Of a DNA stretch of 45,541 nt, positions 16,973-25,584 are shown piece after piece. The DNA lies in assembly GCA_964446935.1 (NCBI GenBank), contig CAYUQI010000012.1:1-45541 (forward strand), read 5' to 3'. The notes under the pieces are model-generated. The model saw only the letters and a program-made list of their open reading frames with translations, did no database searches and had not been told where the DNA came from. The stretch comes from UASB124 sp964446935 (GTDB lineage: Bacteria > Babelota > Babeliae > Babelales > RVW-14). How positions within the stretch are numbered: position 1 is the first letter of the stretch; the number at the start of each line of letters is the position of its first letter. The translations under genes and the position numbers were made by a program.

Positions 16973-18246
16973 GCAGGCGTGTCAGTTGGCTTTTCGGGAT
17001 CTTTGTTTTCAAATACTAAGACTTGCAATACTCGTCGTTGATTTGCCTGTTGTACCTGGAAACAGAACCCTTCATAAAAAACGCGTTCTCCCTTTTTAGG
17101 GATGTGTTGCAACTTTTCAGCTAAAAATCCTCCGAGGGTGACCGAATTTTCAGTAACAATTTTTATATTCAAGAGATCTTCGATTTTTTCTAGCCCAACA
17201 CTTGCATCAATAATCCATCCGCCACGTTCAAGTGGGACAATGTCTGCGCTCGTTCGTTCATGTTCATCAACAATCTCACCGACAATTTCCTCAATAATAT
17301 CTTCAAGCGTTGCAAGTCCTGCCACACTGCCATATTCATCAATAACGATGGCCATGTGGATGCGTTTTCTCAAAAAATCACTGAGCAATTGATTGATTTT
17401 TTGTGTTTCTGGTGCAAAGACAACTGGCCTGACAAGTTCTTTAAGTGTTTTGTTTTGATCATGATACATAAGATCAAAAATATCCTTTTGGTGCACAATG
17501 CCGACGATGTTGTCATCATCTTGATCATACACAGGAACACGTGAATAACGTGTCTTGAAAAATATCTCCATTGCCTGTTTGATCGGGGTATTAACATTGA
17601 GCAGAACCATGTCGTTTTTAGGAATCATAATTTCGCGTACGAGCGTTTGACCGAGACTAAAAACGTTTTGAAGCATCTCGGTTTTTTCAGCTTCCATGAG
17701 TCCTTTTTCGTCACTGTAATCAATCAAAAATTCTATTTCTTTTTCTGATACAACATCCTGTTTTTCAAGGACATGGCTTGAACCGAGTTGTTTGAAAAAG
17801 TAATCTGCTAAGCGTAGAAGAAATGAGACAAATGGGTAAAAGATATAAAATAAGATATTGATCAACCATAGAAAAGAACCGAAGATTCGTTCGTGGTGGG
17901 TTTTAGCGAAACTCTTAGGAATAATTTCACCAAATATGAGGATCATACCTGTTGCAATAGCAACACCTATTGCAAGACCAATGGTGCCCAAATAACGTTC
18001 CATCATATTGGAGATAATGACAGAAGATAGTACATGGGCAAAATTGTTTGCAATTAAAATGGTAACCAAAATTCGTTGAGGATTTTTTTCCCAAGCAACA
18101 AAAAGATTTTTATATTTTGCAACGGTGATTTCAAGTTCTTTGAGCTTAAAAAGACGTAGCGCGGTAAAGGCTGTTTCTAAAAATGCACACAGTGCTGCAA
18201 AAAAGAGTGCTATACCAAAAAATAAAAGTTGCATAAAAATAGACAT
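16969..18246 (-). CDS. CNNM/CorC-type membrane protein with CBS domains
   Basis: A 425-residue protein with the standard order: a DUF21 (CNNM) membrane domain with about four helices (residues 1-160), an acidic linker with EKEIEFLIDYSDEKGLME, two CBS domains (about 205-320; VREIMIPKNDMVLLN, YSRVPVYDQDDDNIVGIVHQKDIFD, MAIVIDEYGSVAGLATLEDIIEEIVGEI), and a C-terminal CorC_HlyC domain (about 340-415). The family includes proteins linked to magnesium or cobalt efflux and older hemolysin annotations. GEIIPKSFAKTH is the conserved DUF21 motif. AAAAGGAG lies 9 nt upstream of the start. It is the last gene of a minus-strand run after the acyl-CoA ligase (27-nt gap). Confidence 0.92.
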   Translation of the reverse strand: MSIFMQLLFFGIALFFAALCAFLETAFTALRLFKLKELEITVAKYKNLFVAWEKNPQRILVTILIANNFAHVLSSVIISNMMERYLGTIGLAIGVAIATGMILIFGEIIPKSFAKTHHERIFGSFLWLINILFYIFYPFVSFLLRLADYFFKQLGSSHVLEKQDVVSEKEIEFLIDYSDEKGLMEAEKTEMLQNVFSLGQTLVREIMIPKNDMVLLNVNTPIKQAMEIFFKTRYSRVPVYDQDDDNIVGIVHQKDIFDLMYHDQNKTLKELVRPVVFAPETQKINQLLSDFLRKRIHMAIVIDEYGSVAGLATLEDIIEEIVGEIVDEHERTSADIVPLERGGWIIDASVGLEKIEDLLNIKIVTENSVTLGGFLAEKLQHIPKKGERVFYEGFCFQVQQANQRRVLQVLVFENKDPEKPTDTPA

Positions 18247-18273
18247 ACAATAAGACTCCTTTTTAACGCATCA

Positions 18274-19857
18274 TTACATGTTTGATGATAACGGTTGTGA
18301 ACGAAGTTGTTTTTTGTCAACCTTGCCTGTTGCATTGGTTGGTAGATCTTCCAGACAAACAAATTTACGAGGAATTTTGTATACGGCAAGATTATTGCTG
18401 CATAATTCTCGTAATGAAGCTTCCAGATTTGTATTCTTTGATTTAACAGCAACAAAGGCTACCGGTATCTGCCCACTTGTATCATCATCATGGCCAACGA
18501 CAGCTGCTTTAAACACTGCTGGGTGCAGCAGTAAGACGTTCTCAATTTCGGCAGGATAGATATTAAAACCCTTATGGATGATAACATCTTTTGTTCTTCC
18601 ACAAATAGCCAAGCGCCCATCTTTGTCCTTGAATGCAAGATCGCCTGTGTTGATCCACCCATTAACCAAAACACGGCTGGTGTTTTCTGGTGCATTGTAG
18701 TAACCAATCATGACGTTATCACCCTTGAGCCACAGTTCACCAATAGTGCCTTGTGGTGATGATGATCCATTTTCATCTCGGATGTCTGATTCAATGCCTG
18801 TCAATGGAAACCCAACATTGGTGGTTGGTGCGATATCATTTTCATGGTTGGCTGCTACTATTGGTGATGTTTCGGTAAGCCCATAGCCGGCGCAAATTCT
18901 TCTACCATAAATAATTGAAAAGGCAGATCGTATTTTGTCGGGAAGCATATCAGCCCCAGACACAAAAAATTTGACTGAATCAAGAGGAGCTGTACGTAAT
19001 AAACAAAGAAGGCCATAAAGAGCCGGTACTCCAAAAAATAACGTAGGCTTACGCTTAAGCCCTTCAAAAATTAATTTACGATCTATTTGTGCAACGATAA
19101 TAACACTTGAACCAATCATAGCTGGAAGCCAAAGACATGTATTTTGGGCAAAAACGTGGAAGAGAGGTAGCACACAAAAAAATCGTTCGGCACTTGTCAT
19201 ACCCATTATACTAAAGCGTGCATATGCTTGCAGTGCGTTAGTAATAACGTTGGTAGATGAAATCATAACCCCCTTGGGGAACCCTGTGGTTCCAGAGGTG
19301 TACAGCAAAACACACAGTTCTTTCGAGCTTAGTGTGGTGATTGGCATTGACTGTATTGTTTGTTCGAGTTCATTGGTGATAGGCGTTTCCCAATCAAAAT
19401 TTTCATTAGTAATCAATGGTGGCAAGCAGGCAATACCATTAGGTAGTGTCAATCGATCAAGTTTAGATTTGAGCGTTGGAGAAGTGATGATAGCTTTTGG
19501 TTGTGCATCATTAATAATATACGTCAGCTCTTTCTCATGGAGAAAAACATTAAGAGGAACAACTACAGCGCCTCGTTGCCAAATAGCAAAGTAGGCGATG
19601 TAAAATTCAGGAGAATTTTCATAAAACAAAAGAACGCGATCGCGAGGCTGTATGTTGTGTTTTGCAAGAACGTTTTCAAATAATCGTGAACGAATGTAGA
19701 GTTCGCGATAGGTAATATTTTTCTGATTGGTAATGAGTGCTATATTGTCTGGAAATGTTTGATAGGCACGCTGTAAAAGCGTGCCTGCATAGAGCAATGT
19801 ACCATTAGGAGAAAAAGAATCTTTAAGTGACGCAAAAATGCGTTGTTCTTTATTCAT
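18274..19857 (-). CDS. AMP-dependent acyl-CoA synthetase (long-chain fatty acid-CoA ligase type)
   Basis: A 527-residue adenylate-forming enzyme. Motifs in order: LLYTSGTTGFPKG (A3 P-loop, about 186-198), LPLFHVFAQNTCLW (typical of fatty-acyl ligases), GYGLTETSPI (A5), GELWLKGDNVMIGYYN, NTGDLAFKDKDGRLAICGRTKDVI (A7-A8) and ATGKVDKKQL (A10 with the adenylation Lys). It activates a fatty acid to its acyl-AMP and then acyl-CoA. The start is uncertain: ATG 19857 has GAGG very close, and ATG 19866 has no site. Either overlaps the end of the ferredoxin gene, so the two are translationally coupled. Possible use: activating host-derived fatty acids. Confidence 0.92.
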   Translation of the reverse strand: MNKEQRIFASLKDSFSPNGTLLYAGTLLQRAYQTFPDNIALITNQKNITYRELYIRSRLFENVLAKHNIQPRDRVLLFYENSPEFYIAYFAIWQRGAVVVPLNVFLHEKELTYIINDAQPKAIITSPTLKSKLDRLTLPNGIACLPPLITNENFDWETPITNELEQTIQSMPITTLSSKELCVLLYTSGTTGFPKGVMISSTNVITNALQAYARFSIMGMTSAERFFCVLPLFHVFAQNTCLWLPAMIGSSVIIVAQIDRKLIFEGLKRKPTLFFGVPALYGLLCLLRTAPLDSVKFFVSGADMLPDKIRSAFSIIYGRRICAGYGLTETSPIVAANHENDIAPTTNVGFPLTGIESDIRDENGSSSPQGTIGELWLKGDNVMIGYYNAPENTSRVLVNGWINTGDLAFKDKDGRLAICGRTKDVIIHKGFNIYPAEIENVLLLHPAVFKAAVVGHDDDTSGQIPVAFVAVKSKNTNLEASLRELCSNNLAVYKIPRKFVCLEDLPTNATGKVDKKQLRSQPLSSNM

Positions 19858-20053
19858 GTTCCTCATACGTTATCACACTTACAGGGCACATTTCTGCTGC
19901 TTCGCGTATAAGATCAGTGTGTTTATTCAGATCTGCGCCCGGTTTTACCTTTGAAATTCCTTTGACTTCAAAAACGTCAGGACATAATGCTTGGCATGCG
20001 CCGCAGGACACACAACCAGGCATAATAGTGACCGATGCTATTTTTTTTGCCAT
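19850..20053 (-). CDS. Single-cluster [4Fe-4S] ferredoxin
   Basis: 67 residues. The cluster motif is CVSCGACQALCP (Cys14, 17, 20 and 24), with a distal Cys followed by Pro in AAEMCPVSVI. In this ferredoxin class the first three and the distal Cys bind one [4Fe-4S] cluster; Cys24 remains from the lost second cluster or forms a disulfide. The Glu/Asp-rich surface and length fit a soluble electron carrier. It ends inside the start of the acyl-CoA ligase gene and begins 3 nt after the stop of the acidic Cys-tailed protein, forming a tight operon. Its electron partner is not in the window. Confidence 0.92.
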   Translation of the reverse strand: MAKKIASVTIMPGCVSCGACQALCPDVFEVKGISKVKPGADLNKHTDLIREAAEMCPVSVITYEEHE

Positions 20054-20056
20054 GTT

Positions 20057-20713
20057 TTAATGCTTTATTTTTTTATCTTTAGAATTTTCTTGATTTATTG
20101 ATTGAGAAAAAATGTCGACGCCACCGCAACAACCTTTTGATGAGCATGAATGACAATCGTCGCATCCATCTTCCTCGTCTTCCTCATCGTCGTCATCATC
20201 ATCGAGTTCTTCATCTTCTGTTTCTTCTTCAGAAAGAAGAGACTCAAGATACAGTGCGACGTCTTGAGCACTACCTTCACGAATTGCATCTTTGATATCA
20301 TTGACCATGGTGGTTAAATTTTGTTTAGCAATTTGTGATTCGCTACCGACCGCTTCTTTAAAAGAGGCGGTTTCTTTAATTTCTTCATTTTCATCAATCA
20401 ACATGGCCAAAAGTTCAGAAGCCTTTTCTGGGTTTTGAACTTTTTTAATGTCATTGAGTGCCTGAAGTTGTTCGGTTAAAAAATCAATATCAACTTGTGC
20501 TTCTTCGTTAATTCTTTGAGCTTGTTCTGCGATAAGAGAATGTACATGTTCAAGCGTAGCCATTGCTTCAGGCTGACTTTTGCTTGTTGTAACTTTATCT
20601 TTAACAGCAGTAAGAAGCCCCTCAAAAATGAGAGCACAATCTTTTTGTGACTCTTTTTGTTTTTCGATTAAAAATGTTGTTTGTTCGATTAATGTTTCTA
20701 ACTTGTTCGACAC
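20057..20713 (-). CDS. Acidic helical protein with a Cys-rich tail, unknown function
   Basis: 218 residues if started at GTG 20713, which has AAAGG about 6 nt upstream; the longer frame to 20800 lacks a ribosome site. No signal peptide. Residues 1-160 are helical with coiled-coil character. Then comes a very acidic run of Glu/Asp (about 165-185), followed directly by GCDDCHSCSSKGCCGG, seven Cys and one His in a short span, and a short charged end. The Cys cluster could bind metal or carry an iron-sulfur or zinc site, and the next gene is a ferredoxin 3 nt downstream. No family recognised; the metal idea is inference. Confidence 0.7.
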   Translation of the reverse strand: MSNKLETLIEQTTFLIEKQKESQKDCALIFEGLLTAVKDKVTTSKSQPEAMATLEHVHSLIAEQAQRINEEAQVDIDFLTEQLQALNDIKKVQNPEKASELLAMLIDENEEIKETASFKEAVGSESQIAKQNLTTMVNDIKDAIREGSAQDVALYLESLLSEEETEDEELDDDDDDEEDEEDGCDDCHSCSSKGCCGGVDIFSQSINQENSKDKKIKH

Positions 20714-20918
20714 TGTACACCTTTCGTTTAAATCTCTATTTATGTACCCCAGTTTAACAGAAATGGATGGTTTTGAATAATACGCCCTTTTCTCCGGCAA
20801 AATTGGGTAAAAATGGGCAAAAAAGGGCTTTTTATGAGATTGTTTTTCTTAAATAATTGGTTTAACATGGCCTTAATGGTTAAAGGAATGGAGAGTCGTT
20901 TTATGAAGGAGAAGGGTA

Positions 20919-22256
20919 ATGAAATTCCTCAAAATCATTGGTTCGAGTCTTGTTTTTGTAACATTAGTGTCTGTTTCGTTTGCACAAGAGCAAGTAGTCC
21001 CGATAACCGAACAAAAAGCAAAATATCAATCAGAGTGTACATTTGTTATCTACATTCAAGCTGACAATAATCTTGATTCTTATGCCCTTTACAATATTAA
21101 TGATATGCAACGAGCCTTGCTTCCAAGTAGTGTTAACGTGCTGGTGCAATGGGATCAACCTAACAACAAAAAGACGTGGCGTTATCATATTGTCCATAAT
21201 GGGAGAATTGAGGATGCGTCTTTGAACGTTGAGATGGGTCTTAATCCTGAACAAGAGATTGTGGATATGATGAAATGGGCAAAGGCTGGTTATAGCGCTA
21301 AGCGATGGTGTGTTATATTGTGGAATCATGGGGCCGGTATAATAGATCCACGGGTTGCCAAAATTAATCGTATTATTAATGGCCAACAGATTATGCCTAC
21401 TAAGCAAACGTTGCCATGGCTTGAGATTCCTGGTCTTTCAGTTTTTAATCCTGTTGGTGAGGACAAGGAGCGTGGTATTTTATTTGATGATTCACAGAAC
21501 ACCTATCTTTCGAATACTGGACTTTATAATGCTTTTCGCCGTGTAAAAACAGAAGTTTTAGGAAAGAATATTGATATTGTTGGTATGGATGCTTGTTTAA
21601 TGGCAATGCTTGAGGTTGGTTATCAAATCAAGGATTGTGTGAACATCTTGGTTGGATCAGAACAGACTGAGCCTGGTGAAGGGTGGTCATATTCCGGCTT
21701 TTTGACAGCGATAAGTAATAATCCATCAATGTCAGCAACAAGCCTTGCGGCTGCGATTGTTAGTTCTTATGGCGATTTTTATACCTCGCAAACAAATGAT
21801 TATACTCAGTCTGCTCTTAATTTAAGTAAAATGGTGGCGATTAAGAATAGTGTAGTAAAAATGATTACAGCGGTTGCGGCATGCAGAAAAGCCGATAGGG
21901 TTCGTACACAGCAAATGGTGGTTGCAGCACGTCGAGCATCCTTATCATTTGATGTCAGCGATTATATTGATCTGTATTCTTTTTATAATGCATTGGTGTC
22001 GCAAGCAAGAAGTAAAAAGAAGTCTGCTAAAAACTCTTTTGTTACTGCGGCTAATGTGTTAATTCAAGAACTTACAGCCGGAATGCTGACAATTAAGAGT
22101 GCAGTTATAGCAAATGCAATTGGATCACGTGATGTTAAAGCAAAAGGTATTTCCATTTATTATCCAACGTATGGATCTGTGCATAGCTCGTATGCCAGTA
22201 CCAAATTTGCACAAGCAGTCAAGAGTTGGAGTACCTTTGTTAAAACATATCGATGA
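20919..22256 (+). CDS. Secreted clostripain-type cysteine protease (peptidase C11), copy 1
   Basis: A 445-residue protein with a signal peptide (MKFLKIIGSSLVFVTLVSVSFAQ) and AAGGAGAAGGG just upstream. The C11 signatures are clear: FVIYIQADNNLDSYALYNINDM, ILWNHGAG with catalytic His137, and DIVGMDACLMAMLEVGYQ with catalytic Cys226, then a GSEQTEPGEGWSYSGFL block that shapes the substrate pocket. Clostripain-family proteases usually cut after Arg or Lys and self-activate. The C-terminal half is helical and ends with ISIYYPTYGSVHSSYA, matching the other copy. A second member lies at 29654-31003. It is followed 37 nt later by a secreted ankyrin protein. Secretion suggests a periplasmic or host-directed role. 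Confidence 0.92.
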   Translation: MKFLKIIGSSLVFVTLVSVSFAQEQVVPITEQKAKYQSECTFVIYIQADNNLDSYALYNINDMQRALLPSSVNVLVQWDQPNNKKTWRYHIVHNGRIEDASLNVEMGLNPEQEIVDMMKWAKAGYSAKRWCVILWNHGAGIIDPRVAKINRIINGQQIMPTKQTLPWLEIPGLSVFNPVGEDKERGILFDDSQNTYLSNTGLYNAFRRVKTEVLGKNIDIVGMDACLMAMLEVGYQIKDCVNILVGSEQTEPGEGWSYSGFLTAISNNPSMSATSLAAAIVSSYGDFYTSQTNDYTQSALNLSKMVAIKNSVVKMITAVAACRKADRVRTQQMVVAARRASLSFDVSDYIDLYSFYNALVSQARSKKKSAKNSFVTAANVLIQELTAGMLTIKSAVIANAIGSRDVKAKGISIYYPTYGSVHSSYASTKFAQAVKSWSTFVKTYR

Positions 22257-22293
22257 GCGTATTGTGAGTAAGTTTATCTAAGAAAGGATTCTT

Positions 22294-22800
22294 ATGAAAA
22301 AGATCTTAACGACAGTGCTCTTAGTAGCAATGGGAGCAGGGCTTACTGCTGCTGATGCCAAAGAAGAAAAAAATCCATTCGGATTGCCTTCTGCCACTCA
22401 GGCATATGGAATGGTGTTAGAGTCGCTGAGAGTAGAAAAATCTGAAGCTATTAAAATTAATGATATGAATGGCTTTCTTTATCACATGGAAAATCCTGAT
22501 TATGGCAAAGCATTGATGAATGATTTTTTGATTTTGGCTGCCCAGTATCAGTATACAGGTGCTCAGTTTGTTGAAGTATTAGTTTACAGGGGTGCCAATG
22601 TCAACTTTAAATCGCGTTATTTAGCATGGACCCCATTGATGTATGCGGCGTGGAATGGTAAAAAGGCCTTTGTATCAGAATTGTTGCACTGTGATGGTAT
22701 TGATACACATCTTACAGATGATCTTGGAAGAACGGCAGAACAGTTAGCCCAAGAGCGTGGGTTTGATGATATTGCGGAGCTTATTCGAAATCATGATTAA
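22294..22800 (+). CDS. Secreted ankyrin-repeat protein
   Basis: 168 residues with a signal peptide (MKKILTTVLLVAMGAGLTAADA) and AAAGGA 7 nt before the start. After a helical lead, residues about 75-165 form two to three ankyrin units: LMNDFLILAAQYQYTGAQF with VLVYRGANVNFKSRY, then WTPLMYAAWNGKKAFVSELL with DGIDTHLTDDLG, then RTAEQLAQERGFDDIAELI. Ankyrin repeats bind proteins. Short secreted ankyrin proteins are frequent in host-associated bacteria and can act on host partners, but a periplasmic role is possible. It follows the C11 protease closely and ends at a strong terminator, so the two form one transcription unit. Confidence 0.9.
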   Translation: MKKILTTVLLVAMGAGLTAADAKEEKNPFGLPSATQAYGMVLESLRVEKSEAIKINDMNGFLYHMENPDYGKALMNDFLILAAQYQYTGAQFVEVLVYRGANVNFKSRYLAWTPLMYAAWNGKKAFVSELLHCDGIDTHLTDDLGRTAEQLAQERGFDDIAELIRNHD

Positions 22801-22828
22801 TTAATTGAGCTTCTTTTTTAAAAGTGAC

Positions 22829-22860
22829 AAATACCCCAGGAATTTTTCCTGGGGTATTTT
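22829..22860 (+). terminator. Strong Rho-independent terminator
   Basis: A perfect 12-bp stem (ATACCCCAGGAA with TTCCTGGGGTAT) around a TTT loop, extended by A/T pairs and ending in TTTT. It closes the C11 protease-ankyrin unit. Confidence 0.9.
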
Positions 22861-22895
22861 ATTATCAAAAAAAAGTGGCTAAGCTATCGTGCACT

Positions 22896-22995
22896 NNNNN
22901 NNNNNNNNNNNNNNNNNNNNNNNNNNNNNNNNNNNNNNNNNNNNNNNNNNNNNNNNNNNNNNNNNNNNNNNNNNNNNNNNNNNNNNNNNNNNNNN
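22896..22995. other. Assembly gap (100 N)
   Basis: Exactly 100 N between the terminator at 22829-22860 and the NUDIX-like gene. Its left edge holds a short AT-rich stretch and no ORF; its right edge begins the AAGGAA ribosome site of the next gene, whose promoter is therefore hidden. Confidence 0.95.
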
Positions 22996-23008
22996 ATAAG
23001 GAATCGTG

Positions 23009-23644
23009 ATGAATATTGCTCATGATGAAAAAATTTTAGTTGTTAAGCGCGCCATTTTATTTGGCAAGGAACCGCTTCAAGGTTTTTACCCCATAACAGA
23101 TTTTAATGAATATCAAAATATAATTACACAGCACAAAGAGTTTTTGTGGCGATCTACCATGGAAACTGATCCATTGTATAAACAAATTATTCCCTATCTG
23201 ATTTTTGCATATCAAGACAAGTATTTTGTTATGCTTCGAAAGCATAATGCCAGTGAAACTCGTTTGAGCAGTAAATATTCATTGGGTATTGGGGGACATA
23301 TACGTCAAGAGGATATGGCTGATAGCTCTTTGTTGTCATGGGCTCGTAGGGAATTTGAGGAAGAGGTTTCATATCAAGGTTCGCTCTCTGTGTGCCCTCT
23401 TGGTATGATTAATGATGATTCTAATGCTGTTGGGCAGGTACATGCAGGTTTTGTATTTTTGTTGCATGGTGATAATGCATCGATTGCTATCAAGGATGAA
23501 CATAAAGAAGGAAAACTTTTGTCGTGTGAACAATTGCAACCATTGTATGGGCAGATGGAACGGTGGAGTCAGCTTGTCTTTGATTTTTTAGTGACGCATC
23601 CAGGGTTAGTAAAGAACAATAAAGAAAAAAGATCATTGGTGTAA
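23009..23644 (+). CDS. NUDIX-like phosphohydrolase
   Basis: 211 residues from ATG 23009 (AAGGAA 5-6 nt upstream; the GTG just before it is less likely). The core LGIGGHIRQED, then WARREFEEEV, resembles the NUDIX box (GGH..., RE-x-x-EE), with about five extra residues inside the loop and no Gly at the usual end of the box. The flanking strands YLIFAYQDKYFVML and VGQVHAGFVFLLHG also fit the fold. NUDIX enzymes hydrolyse nucleoside diphosphates linked to another group; the substrate here is unknown. The gene sits 9 nt before transketolase and is probably co-transcribed with it. The loose box makes loss or change of activity possible. Confidence 0.7.
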   Translation: MNIAHDEKILVVKRAILFGKEPLQGFYPITDFNEYQNIITQHKEFLWRSTMETDPLYKQIIPYLIFAYQDKYFVMLRKHNASETRLSSKYSLGIGGHIRQEDMADSSLLSWARREFEEEVSYQGSLSVCPLGMINDDSNAVGQVHAGFVFLLHGDNASIAIKDEHKEGKLLSCEQLQPLYGQMERWSQLVFDFLVTHPGLVKNNKEKRSLV

Positions 23645-23653
23645 GGAAGATAG

Positions 23654-25534
23654 ATGATTACCAAAGAACAGATTGCTTTTTTAACACAAAAATCGTTACA
23701 AATACGTATTGATTCGTTGCGAGCAACATCACAGGCAGGCTCTGGACATCCAACATCATGTTTTTCCATTGCCGATATTATTTCAGTATTGTTTTATACC
23801 ACCTTGCGCTATGACTACAAAAATCCGCTTTTTCATAATAATGATCGATTTATTCTGTCCAAGGGGCATGCAGTTCCTGCTGTTTATGCAGCTTTGCACC
23901 AACTGGGGGTTATTACTGAACAGCAATTGTTGAGCTATAGAAAAATTGATTCTGAATTTGAGGGGCATCCAACTCCACGCTGCAAATATAATGAAGCAGC
24001 CACCGGATCACTTGGGCAAGGGCTCTCTATAGGCCTAGGAATGGCGCTTAATGCTCGTTATGAAAAGTTGGACTATCAAACCTATGTCATGCTTGGTGAT
24101 GGAGAAATTGCTGAAGGGTCTGTATGGGAAGCCGCAGAGCTTGCTGGTCATGATCACGTTGATAACTTAGTTGCCATTGTTGATTGTAATCGACTTGGCC
24201 AATCGGGTGAATCATTGCATGCTCATCATGTTGATCGTGTTGCGAAAAAGTTTGAAGCATTTGGATGGGAAACATTTGTTATTGATGGACATAATATTGA
24301 ACAAATTGTTGATGCATTCGAGCAAGTAAAGCATGTTAAAGGTGAGCCACGTGTAATCGTTGCCAAAACAATAAAAGGTTTTGGACTTGAAGGAATTGAA
24401 GGCTTGAATGGTTATCATGGTAAGCCTTTTAAAAAAGATGAGCTGCCAGGCTTGATTAAAATGTTAGAGCAACGTTTTGCTGTTAAGGATACTCCTGAAT
24501 CGTGCACACCACAGCAACCCAAAAAGACTCAACAGGGATCTTCTTGTACTAAAGATGCAATACGGTTAGATATTACACAAGATTCCCAGGTGTCAGCATT
24601 TGCACAAGGCAAAGCAATATCAACACGTAAGGCATTCGGGTATGCATTAGCTTCTTTGGGTACATCATGTGATCGAATATTTGCCCTTGATGCTGATGTC
24701 AAAAATTCAACGTTTACTGAATTTTTTGAACAACGCAATCCGGCCCGTTTTATTCAATCTTTTATTGCTGAACAAAACATGGTTGGTATAGCAACCGGCC
24801 TGTCTTTGCGTGGCAAGGTTGCTTTTGCTTCAACCTTTGGATGTTTTTTTACTCGAGCTTATGATCAGATTCGGATGGCTGGTATTGGTAGAGTTCCATT
24901 GCGGCTAGCTGGTTCACACAGTGGTGTTTCGATTGGACAAGATGGTCCGTCGCAAATGGGGCTTGAAGATATCAGTATGGTACGAGCTGTGCCAAACTCA
25001 GTAGTGTTATGGCCAAGTGATGGTGTTTCTGCATATAAGCTGGTTGAACAGATGGCTTTGTATGATCAAGGTGTTTCATACATGAAGACTACGCGAGCAG
25101 ATGTTCCTGTGCTGTATGATACGAAAGAATCATTCCCTCTTGGGGGCTGCAAAGTACTTAGATCATCGAGCAATGATAAAGCGTGCATTGTTGCTGCAGG
25201 TATCACGTTACATGAGGCACTTAAGGCGTATGAACAATTGAAGCAAAAGGGGGTTGCTGTTTCAGTGATTGATCTTTATAGCATTAAGCCGCTTGATCAA
25301 AAAACATTGCTTACTGTTGCCAAAGCATCGAACAATACTATAGTGACTGTTGAAGATCACTATCCAGAGGGTGGTATGGGCGAAGCGGTAATGAGTGCAT
25401 TGTGTAATAGTGATGTTCGCATTCAAACGCTTGCTGTTCGTCAGGTGCCACGTTCAGGATCGCCAGAGGATTTAATGAAGATGATGGGTATTGACGCTGC
25501 AGGAATTATGAAGGCGGTTGATTCTATTAAATAA
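23654..25534 (+). CDS. tkt: Transketolase
   Basis: 626 residues, full length with the N-terminal TPP, pyrimidine and C-terminal domains in one chain. Landmarks: SGHPTSCFSIADI, SKGHAVPAVYAAL, TGSLGQGLSIGLGMAL, GDGEIAEGSVWEAA (GDG 148-150) with the TPP-motif Asn179, FIAEQNMVGIATGLSLRG (the catalytic Glu) and GSHSGVSIGQDGPSQMGLEDI. It moves two-carbon ketol units between sugar phosphates with thiamine diphosphate. Transaldolase lies about 800 bp beyond its end on the other strand, so the non-oxidative pentose phosphate pathway is represented. It has AAGGAAG before ATG 23654. It follows the NUDIX-like gene and ends at a shared terminator. Confidence 0.95.
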   Translation: MITKEQIAFLTQKSLQIRIDSLRATSQAGSGHPTSCFSIADIISVLFYTTLRYDYKNPLFHNNDRFILSKGHAVPAVYAALHQLGVITEQQLLSYRKIDSEFEGHPTPRCKYNEAATGSLGQGLSIGLGMALNARYEKLDYQTYVMLGDGEIAEGSVWEAAELAGHDHVDNLVAIVDCNRLGQSGESLHAHHVDRVAKKFEAFGWETFVIDGHNIEQIVDAFEQVKHVKGEPRVIVAKTIKGFGLEGIEGLNGYHGKPFKKDELPGLIKMLEQRFAVKDTPESCTPQQPKKTQQGSSCTKDAIRLDITQDSQVSAFAQGKAISTRKAFGYALASLGTSCDRIFALDADVKNSTFTEFFEQRNPARFIQSFIAEQNMVGIATGLSLRGKVAFASTFGCFFTRAYDQIRMAGIGRVPLRLAGSHSGVSIGQDGPSQMGLEDISMVRAVPNSVVLWPSDGVSAYKLVEQMALYDQGVSYMKTTRADVPVLYDTKESFPLGGCKVLRSSSNDKACIVAAGITLHEALKAYEQLKQKGVAVSVIDLYSIKPLDQKTLLTVAKASNNTIVTVEDHYPEGGMGEAVMSALCNSDVRIQTLAVRQVPRSGSPEDLMKMMGIDAAGIMKAVDSIK

Positions 25535-25535
25535 A

Positions 25536-25561
25536 AAAAGGGCACCCTACGGTGCCCTTTT
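25536..25561. terminator. Bidirectional terminator between convergent genes
   Basis: A perfect 11-bp stem AAAAGGGCACC/GGTGCCCTTTT with a CTAC loop. It has A/T tails on both sides, so it can stop both tkt and the opposing 25585-26319 gene. Confidence 0.9.
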
Positions 25562-25584
25562 AAAAGTTTCTAACAAACTCAAAT

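Noticed and set aside
20813..21064. Plus-strand frame before and over the first C11 protease start
   Set aside because: It is out of frame with the protease, has no family likeness, and the region before 20919 fits a simple leader.
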